Source of the DNA: Yarrowia lipolytica
Lineage: Eukaryota > Ascomycota > Dipodascomycetes > Dipodascales
Direction: 5' to 3'
Length of the DNA: 64,000 bases
Assembly (NCBI RefSeq): GCF_001761485.1
Contig: NC_090774.1
Coordinates: 3,348,001 to 3,412,000, forward strand
In this document: positions 55,197-64,000 of the stretch, one piece after another
Layout: the number at the start of each line of letters is the position of its first letter
Numbering within the stretch: position 1 is the first letter of the stretch
The notes under the pieces: model-generated
What the model saw: the letters and a program-made list of their open reading frames with translations, nothing else
The model's database searches: none
What the model was told of the DNA's origin: nothing
Program-made: the position numbers and the translations under genes

Positions 55197-56242
55197 TGTG
55201 TTGTGTAGGGAAGACGGTGGTGTGGTGCGTGTTTAGGAATTATAGTATAGATGTGTGGGACTTCGGACGTGTTTACCCTAACCCTGGCGACGAGGTACAA
55301 CAACGTGCCTCAAATGAGTGCGACGAGAATTCAAGGAAAAACTTGCTGCATTGCTGCAGAGACGTAAAATATATATTCAGGAGGGCAGAGTGGGTTTGTG
55401 TAGCTGAAGTTTCTGGTTGATTCTAATACAATTATTCTGTACTCTACATCTATATGAACAACAAGTATTGGAGGTGGCTGTCTATCAGCTTCGAAAACAG
55501 ACTTCCAAAGACCTTTAATATCGCCCGTTCGGGAAAGGTTTGTCTGAAAAGGTTCGGGTCGGGCAGACACACGGGAACTTTAGTTTGGCGTTGAAAAGAA
55601 GACGGCGAATGGGTGGCGTTGTAAATCGTTCCGAGGGGTGTCACATTGGAGATGGCCCAATGGATACGATGATTGAGAGGATGGGCGTAAAGCGTGTAGC
55701 TTCAAATTTAACATTATGAAAGCTTTCAAGATGTGGATACGAGTGGTACGAGAACAAGTGTACTAATATTGGTGCATACTACAAGTCTAGCAGGTGTACG
55801 ATAGTAAACCATCTCGTAGGTGGAGTATACCATCTCGAAGGTGGTCTGTATAGTGTAAAAATACTGTACACGATACTGAGAGACACATATCTACACTACA
55901 ATACCAGCCTTCTCGTAAATATGTAAAGCATGTCCAAGTAAGCTTCTTAGAATGTGAATGCATGACTACTTCGTAGTTACAGTAGATCCTTGTGACTTTT
56001 AATAGAATGTATATGCAGAAAAAATAGCCTCATTAGCTCTCTAAAAAGTGCTACAAAGAGAAATTGCCAACACTTCTGGCTGACCTATCAATCGAGTCCA
56101 TATTATTCATACATCCTGCTTCACATCTGCTACTTGACTTTGGGCAAAGTCGAACCCACGCACTCGGCTTATCACCTCGGCTGCATATGATTCACCATAC
56201 CCCGCATAACCCATCTCTCCATCCCACTGCACACGACACAAC
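55197..56242. other. Divergent promoter region, RIM1 / peroxisomal protease
   Basis: 1.05 kb, with the CCCTAACCCT decamer at 55276-55285. A tRNA-like string near 56146-56200 has a degenerate B box and no foldable cloverleaf. A repeated CATCTCG(T/A)AGGTGG element occurs at about 55810-55843. No gene is supported. Confidence 0.5.
55276..55285 (-). promoter_or_regulatory. CCCTAACCCT (AGGGTTAGGG) motif upstream of RIM1
   Basis: Same decamer as upstream of NUXM and the tRNA-Ala. It ends 80 bp before the RIM1 ATG, in the same orientation relative to the gene. Confidence 0.5.
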
Positions 56243-57820
56243 ATGTGGGAGTACCAAAATGCAGCTATTCGACTAGATATTCTGTCGGCAGGCTCCTCGT
56301 GGAAACAGGACCCCGAGGGCAAGAAAGTTCTCAGAAATCATGGCTCTTCAGCCATCCATCTGTGGAACAAAAACAAGCCCGAACAGGAGCTGATTCTGTG
56401 TTCCAGTTGTGACCTTGCCAACTTGAGTGATGATAAGGGAGAATATGGACTCAAGGCTCATGCTAGACTACTTGTTGCGTCTGAGGGAGGACTCAAATCG
56501 GAGCACCTCGAATGGGTACGCGGTGAATTACAGGCCGTCGTGCCTCTGGCCGATGTGAACCAGGTGCTACAACAGTACACAAGTGGCGGGTTCAACTTCA
56601 AGCCCACTGCGGAGGATTCCAAGAGTATTGGAACAAGATGGGAGGGGTCCAAGGCCGAGCTTCCGTCGGTTATTGTGATTAAGCCCCTTGGAAAGTTGCC
56701 TAGACGGGGCAAGAAGTGTGAACAACTCGCCACCGCGGACATTTCAAAGGTGCACTTGGAAGTGCAGTGCTCGCCATTTGTGTTGGTCAATCCGGCGGTG
56801 TTCATGGCTTACACTGTGCGAGGTAACGCCTCTTACTTGGGATACACAGCCAACTTTGGACGTCCTCAGACCAAGGCGTCGGTGATTTTCAGCGATATCC
56901 GGTTTCTCGAAGGTATGGAGGGTGGCGTTGTGACGGATACGCATGGAAAACTAATCGGCATGGTTGTAGGATGCCTGTCAAAGGCTGGAGGAGAAGGTAC
57001 ATTGACTGTGATTGTGCCCTGGCAGGAACTGATGGACACCCTAGAGAAGAAGGACGACAAATACAAGCTGAGAATGTCAAAGACTGTCTCGGTTGAGTCA
57101 CCAATGACCCCCGCTTCTTTCAACGGGGTCTGCGCCATTACTGTATCTCTAGCTGGAGGTAGGAGAGGCTGGGGTTCAGGTGTATTGATCAACAGAACGA
57201 CAGTGGTCACCAATCAGCATGTCCCGGGAGATGATTATCAGTCTGTGACGGTATGGTTTGATAAGACCCATAACTCTGAAGCTTTCGTTGACCAAGCTCC
57301 TCTTCCTGGTGTGGACCTGGTGTTCTTGACTCTACGAACCCCAGCTCCGCCTATTTTCTTCCCTTCTAGACTCAGCAAGACCCCTGCATACCGTGGCCAG
57401 CCGGTCGAGTCGTATGGATTCGGTCTCATGTACCCCACTGCCCCTCTCCGGCCCATTCAGCCCTTGTATTCTCGAGGTCATATCGCTTCAGCAGTGAAGA
57501 TGTCCCTGGAAGGAAAACCAAGCAAAGACAACGCTATGCTCTGTAGCACAGCTCACTGCTGGAATGGTTCTTCAGGTGGTGGGGTCTTCGACTCGAGAAC
57601 TGGAGAACTCGTTGGTATTATGGCAAGCAATGGAAAGGTTGACAATGGAGTGATCGTGCCAGACATGGCATTTGTCATTCCTGCATGTGGAGTCATCGAT
57701 AAGGCTCTCCAATTGAAACAGAAGGGGAAACAGGGTAAGGTGGCGGACAGAGTGAAGGATCTCTGGGCTCTGAGAGAGACCCATGAGAGTTTGTTCAACC
57801 CTGCGAAGCCAAAGCTTTAG
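56243..57820 (+). CDS. TYSND1/DEG15-type peroxisomal processing protease
   Basis: 525 residues. The C-terminal half is a trypsin/HtrA-fold protease with a full triad: H326 in TVVTNQHV, D358 in GVDLVFLTL, and S444 in WNGSSGGGVFDS. The N-terminal half (about 1-290) resembles the non-catalytic protease-like half of TYSND1. The last three residues are PKL, a variant of the peroxisomal targeting signal PTS1 (SKL in animal and plant members). These enzymes cut targeting leaders from PTS2 proteins and process beta-oxidation enzymes in the peroxisome matrix. The ATG at 56243 begins MWEYQNAAIRLD. Baker's yeast has no obvious equivalent. Peroxisomal location is inferred from PKL and family. Confidence 0.8.
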   Translation: MWEYQNAAIRLDILSAGSSWKQDPEGKKVLRNHGSSAIHLWNKNKPEQELILCSSCDLANLSDDKGEYGLKAHARLLVASEGGLKSEHLEWVRGELQAVVPLADVNQVLQQYTSGGFNFKPTAEDSKSIGTRWEGSKAELPSVIVIKPLGKLPRRGKKCEQLATADISKVHLEVQCSPFVLVNPAVFMAYTVRGNASYLGYTANFGRPQTKASVIFSDIRFLEGMEGGVVTDTHGKLIGMVVGCLSKAGGEGTLTVIVPWQELMDTLEKKDDKYKLRMSKTVSVESPMTPASFNGVCAITVSLAGGRRGWGSGVLINRTTVVTNQHVPGDDYQSVTVWFDKTHNSEAFVDQAPLPGVDLVFLTLRTPAPPIFFPSRLSKTPAYRGQPVESYGFGLMYPTAPLRPIQPLYSRGHIASAVKMSLEGKPSKDNAMLCSTAHCWNGSSGGGVFDSRTGELVGIMASNGKVDNGVIVPDMAFVIPACGVIDKALQLKQKGKQGKVADRVKDLWALRETHESLFNPAKPKL

Positions 57821-57954
57821 AGCTTCTGATTTCTGTTGTATAGTATGCACTGTACTTGTAATGTGAACATGATCTAACTATTATTATTTGATCCAGCTGC
57901 AGAGAGCTGGTTGTCTAACTACTGGTACATCGCTTGTACATCGTCCTTCCACAT

Positions 57955-58022
57955 TGTACCGGTACAAGTACATATCGTACAGTATGTACATACAAGTACA
58001 AGTTCAAGTACATACTGTACCG
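57955..58022. repeat. GTAC-centred palindromic repeat cluster
   Basis: Starts TTGTACCGGTACAAGTACAT and ends CATACTGTACCGGG, so its ends are near inverted copies. Several inner words repeat (ACAAGTACAAG). It could form a cruciform or hairpin. Confidence 0.7.
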
Positions 58023-58348
58023 GGGCGTGTAGGGTATGGGTGTTAATGAGTGGAACTGGTTGAGGAAAAGTCGTTAGTGACCATCCATGCATTGAGTCCA
58101 TAGAACCCTTATGTCTACAGTTACACTGATACCTGTCAAGAACGACAGTGTGCCTCGAAACAAACTCGATGCGCGTTCTCCTCTTTGACTGGGACCTGCT
58201 TTATCGTAACACCACACATATCATAGCACTTACAGTACAGTACATACTGTAGCCCCACTCCAATGTTACAGTAACCTCGTTTAAACACGCAGCAGTGATG
58301 TGAGAAGAAATGTGAGTGCAAAAATGAGCTCCCTCTTGATAAGGAGAC

Positions 58349-58354
58349 AAAAAA
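58349..58354 (-). terminator. RNA polymerase III terminator of tRNA-Ala
   Basis: A run of six T on the minus strand begins two bases after the tRNA discriminator base, the usual Pol III stop. Confidence 0.8.
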
Positions 58355-58355
58355 G

Positions 58356-58429
58356 TGGACGACACCGGAATCGAACCGGGGACCTCGCGCATGCTAAGCG
58401 CATGTGATAACCAACTACACCAGACGCCC
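58356..58429 (-). tRNA. tRNA-Ala, anticodon AGC
   Basis: 74 nt on the minus strand, no intron. The anticodon loop is TTAGCAT between TGCGC and GCGCG stems. The acceptor stem GGGCGTC pairs with GTCGTCC and contains the G3-U70 wobble, the alanine identity element. A T-T apposition at 6-67 is also present in the baker's yeast tRNA-Ala(AGC). Position 49-65 reads C-T, an unpaired base pair at the T-stem base. D-arm GTGTAGTTGG (A box) and GGTTCGATTCC (B box) are intact. CCA is not encoded. Confidence 0.96.
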
Positions 58430-58479
58430 TGGAAGTTGCGTTTGGAAAAAACATGGCCAAGGTACCGTGAGACACTTAA

Positions 58480-58489
58480 CCCTAACCCT
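58480..58489 (-). promoter_or_regulatory. CCCTAACCCT (AGGGTTAGGG) motif upstream of tRNA-Ala
   Basis: Same decamer as upstream of NUXM and RIM1, 50 bp before the tRNA 5' end and in the same relative orientation. Confidence 0.45.
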
Positions 58490-58658
58490 GATTCACTACC
58501 ACGAGACCACGACAAGGACAAGAATAAGATGAAGCGACGACGAACCAACTGGCACGTGCCTCGCAACGCACATCGAAACGATTACTAAGTGTATGATTTA
58601 TTGAACGCCAATAACCCGGCTTACTACTTATAGGTATATAGCTGTAATGAATCATTAG

Positions 58659-58662
<4 letters not shown>

Positions 58663-58689
<27 letters not shown>
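58663..58689. repeat. Poly(A) tract, 27 nt
   Basis: An uninterrupted run of 27 A. The preceding ATCATTAGAAT (58651-58661) also occurs at 52640-52650, near the other A tract. It may be a retroposition scar or a chance homopolymer. Confidence 0.85.
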
Positions 58690-59190
58690 CACAATTCCCA
58701 AAGTGGATTTTTGGGCGATAAGGTGATATGTGAATTAAAAACGTGCGTGTGCTAAACTGGAGCAAGTTTTTAGATGTGCCTACTTGTAGGTGTCTTTACT
58801 ACTTACTGTACAGTATGTATTAAATTGGTATCAATGAGGGGTCTGGAACCATGAGTCATGCCATAAGTATGAGGTTGACGTATGTTTCTGTGTGGGGTAC
58901 GTTGTACCCGTACATGGCAGGTGAGTGTCTGCGTGGAACTGGTCATTTTGGAGATTTTCTGATATGAAAAATACAAGCTTCTGATTGGTCGCCCATATGG
59001 CCTACACAAATGCCACGCGTGCCCGTGGCTCCCTTTAGTGTGGCTGACCACGTGCCTTCTTCTGATAAGTCCCACCCCGTCTTCCTACAACGGCACGTGA
59101 CATTTCGTTACCTTATCATGCATGCATATAGACCCAACCCCCACCCAATAATAAAGAGACCCGATTGGCGTGTCAACTTTCTTCCCGTCC

Positions 59191-60522
59191 ATGCTTCTTC
59201 GTCGAGTTGTCCACAACACATCCTCCATCAGGTTCTATTCTTCCATGACTCTCCAGCCACTTCCCAAGCCCGCACGATTCGCTCAGACTCCTAAGGACGT
59301 GTGGTCTCTCATCAACGAGGCTGCTGCTGCTTCCGAAGAGGCTTCCGGAAAGAAGGTGGTCAACCTTGGCCAGGGCTTTTTTTCCTACTCGCCTCCTCAG
59401 TTTGCCATTGATGCTGCTAAGAAGGCTCTTGATGTACCTGCGCTGAATCAGTACTCTCCTACACGTGGTCGACCTTCTCTTCTTAAGGCTGTCTCTGACG
59501 CTTACTCTCCTTACTTTGGACGAACTCTTGATCCTGCCTCCGAGATTGTCATTACTGCCGGTGCCAATGAGGGCATGTACGCCGCCTTCACCGCCTTCCT
59601 GAACCCGGGCGATGAAGTCATTGTTTTCGAGCCCTTCTTCGATCAGTACATCTCCAACATTGAGCTTCCTGGTGGAAAGGTCGTCTATGTTCCCCTCCAC
59701 CCCCCCAAGGATTCTCAGCATACCTCCTCTGCCGCCAATTGGTCCTTGGACATCGCGGAGTTCGAAGCTGCCATCACCCCCAAGACCAAGATGATTGTTG
59801 TGAACACCCCTCAGAACCCCACTGGTAAGGTCTTCAGCAAGGAGGAGCTGACCCAGATTGGTGAGCTTGCCGTCAAACACAACCTCATTGTGCTATCCGA
59901 CGAGGTCTACGATCGTCTATACTTTGAGCCATTCACCCGAATTGCTACTCTTAACGAGGCTCTTGCTCGTCTGACTCTCACTGTTGGATCTGCCGGAAAG
60001 ATTTTTGCTGCTACCGGATGGCGAGTCGGCTGGCTGATCGGAAACCCTGATCTGATTAAGTACGTCGCTGCTGCTCACACCCGAATCTGTTTCTGTGTCA
60101 ATTCTCCTCTCCAGGAAGCCTCCGCACAGGCTCTGATCCAGGCCCAGACTAACTCGTACTACGACGACACTATTGCTAGCATCAAGAAGAAACATGAGCT
60201 GCTCAACTCGGCGTTTGAATATCTTGGACTGCCCTACTCTCAGGCCCAGGGTGGCTTCTTTGTGCTTGTCAACTTCTCCAAGGTGAAGATTCCCGCTGAT
60301 TATGCTTTCCCCTCTGACCTGGACGGCCGAGCCAAGGATTTCCGAACCGCATATTGGCTTATTAAGGAGGTTGGAGTTGTTGCTATCCCTCCCACCGAGT
60401 TTTTCATTCCCGAGCATGCTCATCTCGCTGAGGATTACCTGCGATTTGCTGTCTGCAAGGACGATGATCTGCTTGAGGAGGCTGTGGAGCGACTCAAGGG
60501 ACTCAAGAAGTACATTGAGTAA
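59191..60522 (+). CDS. BNA3: Kynurenine aminotransferase / cysteine-S-conjugate lyase family
   Basis: 443 residues from the ATG at 59191. The class I/II aminotransferase fold is complete: VNLGQGFFSY, GANEGMYAAF, TPQNPTGKVF, LSDEVYDRLYF, and the PLP lysine K270 in GSAGKIFAATGWRVGW. The yeast orthologue Bna3 converts kynurenine to kynurenate and is related to mammalian KAT1-3. The first 25 residues (MLLRRVVHNTSSIRFYSS) look like a mitochondrial presequence. A second in-frame ATG at 59245 (MTLQPLPKPARF) would give a cytosolic form. The frame is open to a GTG at 59170, which is not needed as a start. Codon bias is strong, implying good expression. Confidence 0.92.
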   Translation: MLLRRVVHNTSSIRFYSSMTLQPLPKPARFAQTPKDVWSLINEAAAASEEASGKKVVNLGQGFFSYSPPQFAIDAAKKALDVPALNQYSPTRGRPSLLKAVSDAYSPYFGRTLDPASEIVITAGANEGMYAAFTAFLNPGDEVIVFEPFFDQYISNIELPGGKVVYVPLHPPKDSQHTSSAANWSLDIAEFEAAITPKTKMIVVNTPQNPTGKVFSKEELTQIGELAVKHNLIVLSDEVYDRLYFEPFTRIATLNEALARLTLTVGSAGKIFAATGWRVGWLIGNPDLIKYVAAAHTRICFCVNSPLQEASAQALIQAQTNSYYDDTIASIKKKHELLNSAFEYLGLPYSQAQGGFFVLVNFSKVKIPADYAFPSDLDGRAKDFRTAYWLIKEVGVVAIPPTEFFIPEHAHLAEDYLRFAVCKDDDLLEEAVERLKGLKKYIE

Positions 60523-63500
60523 ATGAATGGACTTCTAGTTGGACTAATCTATAGATGATAGAAGAGGCTGTTCCGTGGTTCAGTCTCATTATTTATGTTT
60601 TTTGACATGTAACAAGTGGGTACATACTACTGTACAGTACAAGTAGAGTCAAGTCTTACAAGTATCGTATGTACTTATTGTAGCGTGTGATGCTTACTTG
60701 CTTGTAGAGTACAAGTATCGTACGGACATCGGGCACAAACTGGTCTGTTCACATGTTATTATGAAATAAAATAAAAACGTGTACCGAAAGGTTGTGTCTT
60801 CAGGTCTCAGTATAGGAGTATGATAGTTGCTGCTCTGTCGTTCCCCGTTGCTCCTTATTCCGGTGGAGAACAGATAGCTTGATGTCTAATCTTGTGCACT
60901 ACGTTACTACTGACCGTGGGCAACTTGAATGTCGCTCCGAGACGGCAACTGGCTTGACCGTTGTATGAGAGGAACCCTGCAGCCGGGTTCGAGGCCTTTC
61001 GGCATTTGAGGACGTCGGGTTACTGGGCGTTATTGACAGAGGAAGTCCTAAGAATATGACGATGATATGTCTACGGTACAGGCAGTGGATATGTTGTACA
61101 GTAGAGACTAAAGATGTGGCTCTTCAGGTTGGCCAAGCTTAGCAGTGTACACTACAGAATGTACATGTATCGTACTTGTATCGGCAACCGTCGATTGTCA
61201 CGAACAAGTTATTATAATTGATGTAGCTACTCGTACTTGTAGTCTAGCAGACATCAATAACAAACTAAGTCCTACTGTTGAAGAATATACGAGATCACAC
61301 TGATTAGTATAGAAGGAATAAATAGGATTGGCTATACAAAAATTGCTAAATACTTCATAGAGCTATTGGTATGGGCTGATGTTAGTCAAGGCAACGAAAT
61401 ATTGATTGTTTCATTGTGAAAGAATCAGACATCCAAGAAAGGTCATACAACGGTCACTGGCATACTAGATGGGTTCTATACGTATGCTACCGAGGAAACT
61501 GCGATCGTTTAAAATGAAAATTTCATCAGAAAAGGAGAGCTTCAAAAGCTGTGGTACTCACGTATCAAATGCGGTATGGTGTTGTTGGTGGTTGTATTCG
61601 AAACGAATCAAAAGCGAGCTTTTGAAATCTGAAGTTAGTCAAGATTTTCCAAGAAAGAACTCCAAATGTGGTCCCTCAGACAGAAATTAATACTGGCAAG
61701 TATAAGCCTTTGTCCGCACAATAAAGCACGGCTTCCAGCGCCTTGTTCCTTGTCGTCTTAGTCGAATCGGATATGGAAAGAAGTAAAGGTTGTATCATCA
61801 TCAGGGATGATTCGAAGAGCTGGACTCACCATTTTGAATGTTGTATGTTAGACCGTAACCCTGGGGCTTATATATGGTGACGGAAAATTTCCTTCGGATG
61901 CATGCCATCGGTAGGGTAAATCGAAAATTTGTCCCAGTCAGTGCGTAGATTTCAGCACCTAGGGTTCGTGTAGGCATGGCTTGTGATTGGTCACCTGCAA
62001 AGTCTCCGATCTAGATTATCCGATCTCGGAAATACTACTACAGCGTAATCATCCAGAGGGACGTACCGGCTGTATCTGTGTGCCAAGAGTGGCCATGCTT
62101 CATCTTGCGCTACATTCCGCACAAATTTTGGTGTTCGTTTTTGGTATATCATTTTGGCTCGGAAAAGAGAGGCGTGAAAAAAAAGGGGGTGGATCAACGG
62201 CAGATAAAAGATGTGGAATAGTGATGAAATCGGACAAAAAGAAAAGCTGAAAAGCTGCCAGAAAGCTATTTCTTATATATTCAGACAATGAATATAATAT
62301 ATGAGCTTAGTCTAAAGGTGATGTAGCAATCACCCGAGGTTTTCCTGCTCCTAAGGGGTCTAACTAGTGGCTTGAAGCCATACTTTGAAACTTCTACAGT
62401 AGTCGGTGTGCTTTAGACCCACCAAGGCACTAAAACACTTGTGCAGTATGTACACTATAGATGGGCACAATAACCACTACAATTTTTTTGTGGAATCTAG
62501 GTCAGCAAGGCTTTTGCGTCAGTGCATAATCTTGGGACAGAACAACAAAACGTCGTCTTTCATGGTTCACAAAAAAAAACAAAAATTTTCGCCACTTGCT
62601 CAACTTTAAACGGCCAACCGTGGTAATTTGAGGCATGACAGGACAACTGGCAAGAAAGATATAGGAAAAAGAGTGCGTGGATAATCAGGAGAAATGCTGC
62701 TCTCAAAGACGGGCGCCGTTGGTATCACTGACCCACTCTGACTCAAAGAGTCACTCGTATTTGTGGCATGTCTCATTTGACTCATGCCATAGCACCCTTT
62801 TTGCAGTGTGGTTGCGTGTGTCAAGCGGACGACTCCCCGATAAGTGAGCAAGCTTCCCCACACAAGGGCCCGTTGATGAACACACGTGCGTTAACAGGTG
62901 GTCTCTGGGGTCCATCTAGTCGTAACAAAGAAGATCTGGTACGGCCTATCAAGCAACAAGAAAGTTCAGTTGGCTAGACTATTAGGGGCGCACCTCCTTC
63001 CTTTGTCTCTAGATGCAGTCTCTACCATCAAAGATCCTGACCCATCGTAGGGTTTCAGGTGCATGAGCCAAGCCCTCATGGACTCAATAAGAGTTGGCTT
63101 TTGCTATGATTTCCCAGCTCTCCCAGCTTAGCAAGTGGGAACCGGGTAGCCTATCACTGTTAAACATACGCTAACGTGTGTGCACGCGACCTCTCGGACT
63201 GCAGCTGGCATGTGCCATCCAACCCACTAAGAAACAGGTAGGAGTGGGTATTCCCCGAGATACACGTGGGGAGGTGTTTCACTACCGTTTTTTTTTGCTC
63301 CCCGCATGGCAAGTAAGTGGTGGTATCGACCTCCTGCATATTAAACGTGGTGTGGGCAGTCTTTCTCAACAGTCTCATAGAAGTAATTCATACGAGTACA
63401 AGGTAGTACAAGTAGCCTCATAAACACGACAAGAAACTCTAACCAAAGGATGCCCTTTTCGACCTTAATGCGAAATTTTAAAAGACTAATTATATAATAT

Positions 63501-63636
63501 CGATGTGCCCCCCGGCATGAATTTACATACACATACATAAGACACGCTCCTCCAAAAACACTCACTTGGAATCACGCCCGTCACACATGCTACATACTGC
63601 ACACGCGACCACCATTACTACTAACAATCACTCACT
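60523..63636. other. 3.1-kb intergenic stretch, BNA3 / SPX gene
   Basis: No supported gene. It contains GTAC-rich runs (60620-60730, 61150-61170, 61228-61245), CACGTG sites at 62884-62889 and 63263-63268, and a string with a B-box-like GGTTCGAGGCC near 60988 that lacks a tRNA fold. Frames at 61469-61690, 61987-62250 and 63160-63565 show no recognisable content. Confidence 0.5.
63263..63270 (+). promoter_or_regulatory. CACGTGGG, Pho4-type site upstream of SPX gene
   Basis: CACGTGGG is the high-affinity site of the yeast phosphate regulator Pho4. It lies about 370 bp before the start of an SPX-domain gene; SPX proteins act in phosphate homeostasis, so phosphate control is plausible but unproven. 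Confidence 0.4.
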
Positions 63637-64000
63637 ATGAAGTTTGCCAAGAAGCTACAACAGACTCTGGAGGAGGAAGACATTCCCCAGGAGTGGCGAA
63701 CTGCTGCCATCCAGTACAAGGCCCTGAAAAAATGCATCACTAAGGTCGTCAACGAGCTCGAGGAGTACGGTTTGGAAAAGGAGACCCTCGAGATGCTGCT
63801 ACAATATCACCAAGCCCAGCAAGACAAGGATAAGCTACATGAGGAGAAGGAGGAGACCAAGGAGATTCAGTCGTCGGACCCGGCTATCGTCTACTCGTTC
63901 GAGGGCGATCTTCGAGAGTTCGTTCCCACCATTACAATAACCCTAGACAAGGATAAGAACATTCCCATGGCTGCCAAGCTGTCTTCTTCGACACGAAAGA
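63637..64000 (+). CDS. SPX-domain protein, 5' part only
   Basis: The window holds the first 121 codons; the gene continues past the right edge. The start MKFAKKLQQTLEEEDIPQEW, followed by YKALKKCITKVVNEL, is the N-terminal SPX helix pair, with the Lys-rich surface that binds inositol pyrophosphates. The MKFA...PQEW...Y-LKKCI pattern resembles the fungal SPX-RING ubiquitin ligases more than Vtc or Pho transporters, but the RING part is not in view. Function is phosphate sensing or signalling by family. Confidence 0.82.
   Translation, partial: MKFAKKLQQTLEEEDIPQEWRTAAIQYKALKKCITKVVNELEEYGLEKETLEMLLQYHQAQQDKDKLHEEKEETKEIQSSDPAIVYSFEGDLREFVPTITITLDKDKNIPMAAKLSSSTRK

Larger units (their letters stand above)
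57821..58355. other. Intergenic with dense GTAC-type palindromes
   Basis: 535 bp. The run at about 57955-58022 is almost entirely built from GTAC, CAAGTAC and CATACTGTAC words and can pair with itself. A similar run sits near 58232-58250. It includes the 3' end of the protease transcript and the tRNA downstream flank. Confidence 0.6.
58430..59190. other. Divergent upstream region, tRNA-Ala / BNA3
   Basis: 760 bp with a CCCTAACCCT decamer at 58480-58489, a 27-A run at 58663-58689, a GTAC palindrome near 58806, and CACGTG sites near 59049 and 59094 close to BNA3. No gene is supported. Confidence 0.55.

Noticed and set aside
56120-56205. tRNA-like string GTGGGTTCGACTTT with an A-box-like GCCGAGGTGAT
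   Set aside because: The B box is degenerate and the total length is too short for a cloverleaf; at most a tRNA relic.
60940-61010. B-box-like GGTTCGAGGCC
   Set aside because: The T stem does not pair and no A box lies at the right distance.

Overview
The window reads as nuclear DNA of an ascomycete yeast, most likely Yarrowia lipolytica or a very close relative. Genes are mostly single long reading frames about 1-2 kb apart. The five introns supported here all end in a branch point fused to the acceptor (CTAAC-N-CAG or CTAATTCAG), and four of the five start GTGAGT or GTAAGT; this is the Yarrowia splice signature. One gene encodes a respiratory complex I subunit (NUXM), which fermentative yeasts such as Saccharomyces lack. 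The species call rests on these features and on recall of the families; no database search was possible.

Layout. 0.5-19.4 kb is a dense housekeeping block: a vacuolar-type amino acid transporter (+), STU2 (-, one intron), an unrecognised secreted protein (+), NUXM (-, one intron), an acid-sphingomyelinase-like phosphodiesterase (-), cytosolic glutamyl-tRNA synthetase GUS1 (-), RAI1 (+) and BRL1 (-). 19.4-27.2 kb is a 7.8-kb stretch in which I can support no gene. 27.2-31.9 kb holds two diverged paralogues of an unrecognised protein family, 3.2 kb apart on the minus strand. 33.6-46 kb holds UBX4 (-), a hotdog thioesterase (+), SEN34 (+), the urea transporter DUR3 (+) and a mitochondrial PPR-like protein (-). 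46.3-60.5 kb holds MMS22 (+, one intron), a SAY1-like alpha/beta hydrolase (+, one intron), RIM1 (-, one intron), a peroxisomal TYSND1/DEG15-type protease (+), a tRNA-Ala(AGC) (-) and kynurenine aminotransferase BNA3 (+). A 3.1-kb gap follows, then the 5' end of an SPX-domain gene runs off the right edge.

The genes are independent transcription units, with no operon-like logic. Themes that recur are mitochondrial function (NUXM, RIM1, PPR-like protein, possibly BNA3 and the thioesterase), RNA processing (RAI1, SEN34, GUS1, tRNA-Ala) and genome or spindle maintenance (STU2, MMS22, BRL1 at the nuclear envelope). Signals worth attention beyond the genes are: a decamer CCCTAACCCT 50-80 bp upstream of three minus-strand genes; CACGTG palindromes packed into the disordered coding tails of STU2 and MMS22; the unrecognised paralogue pair; the 7.8-kb gap; and many GTAC-centred palindromes confined to intergenic DNA. 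I saw no CRISPR array, rRNA gene, intact transposon or viral fossil.
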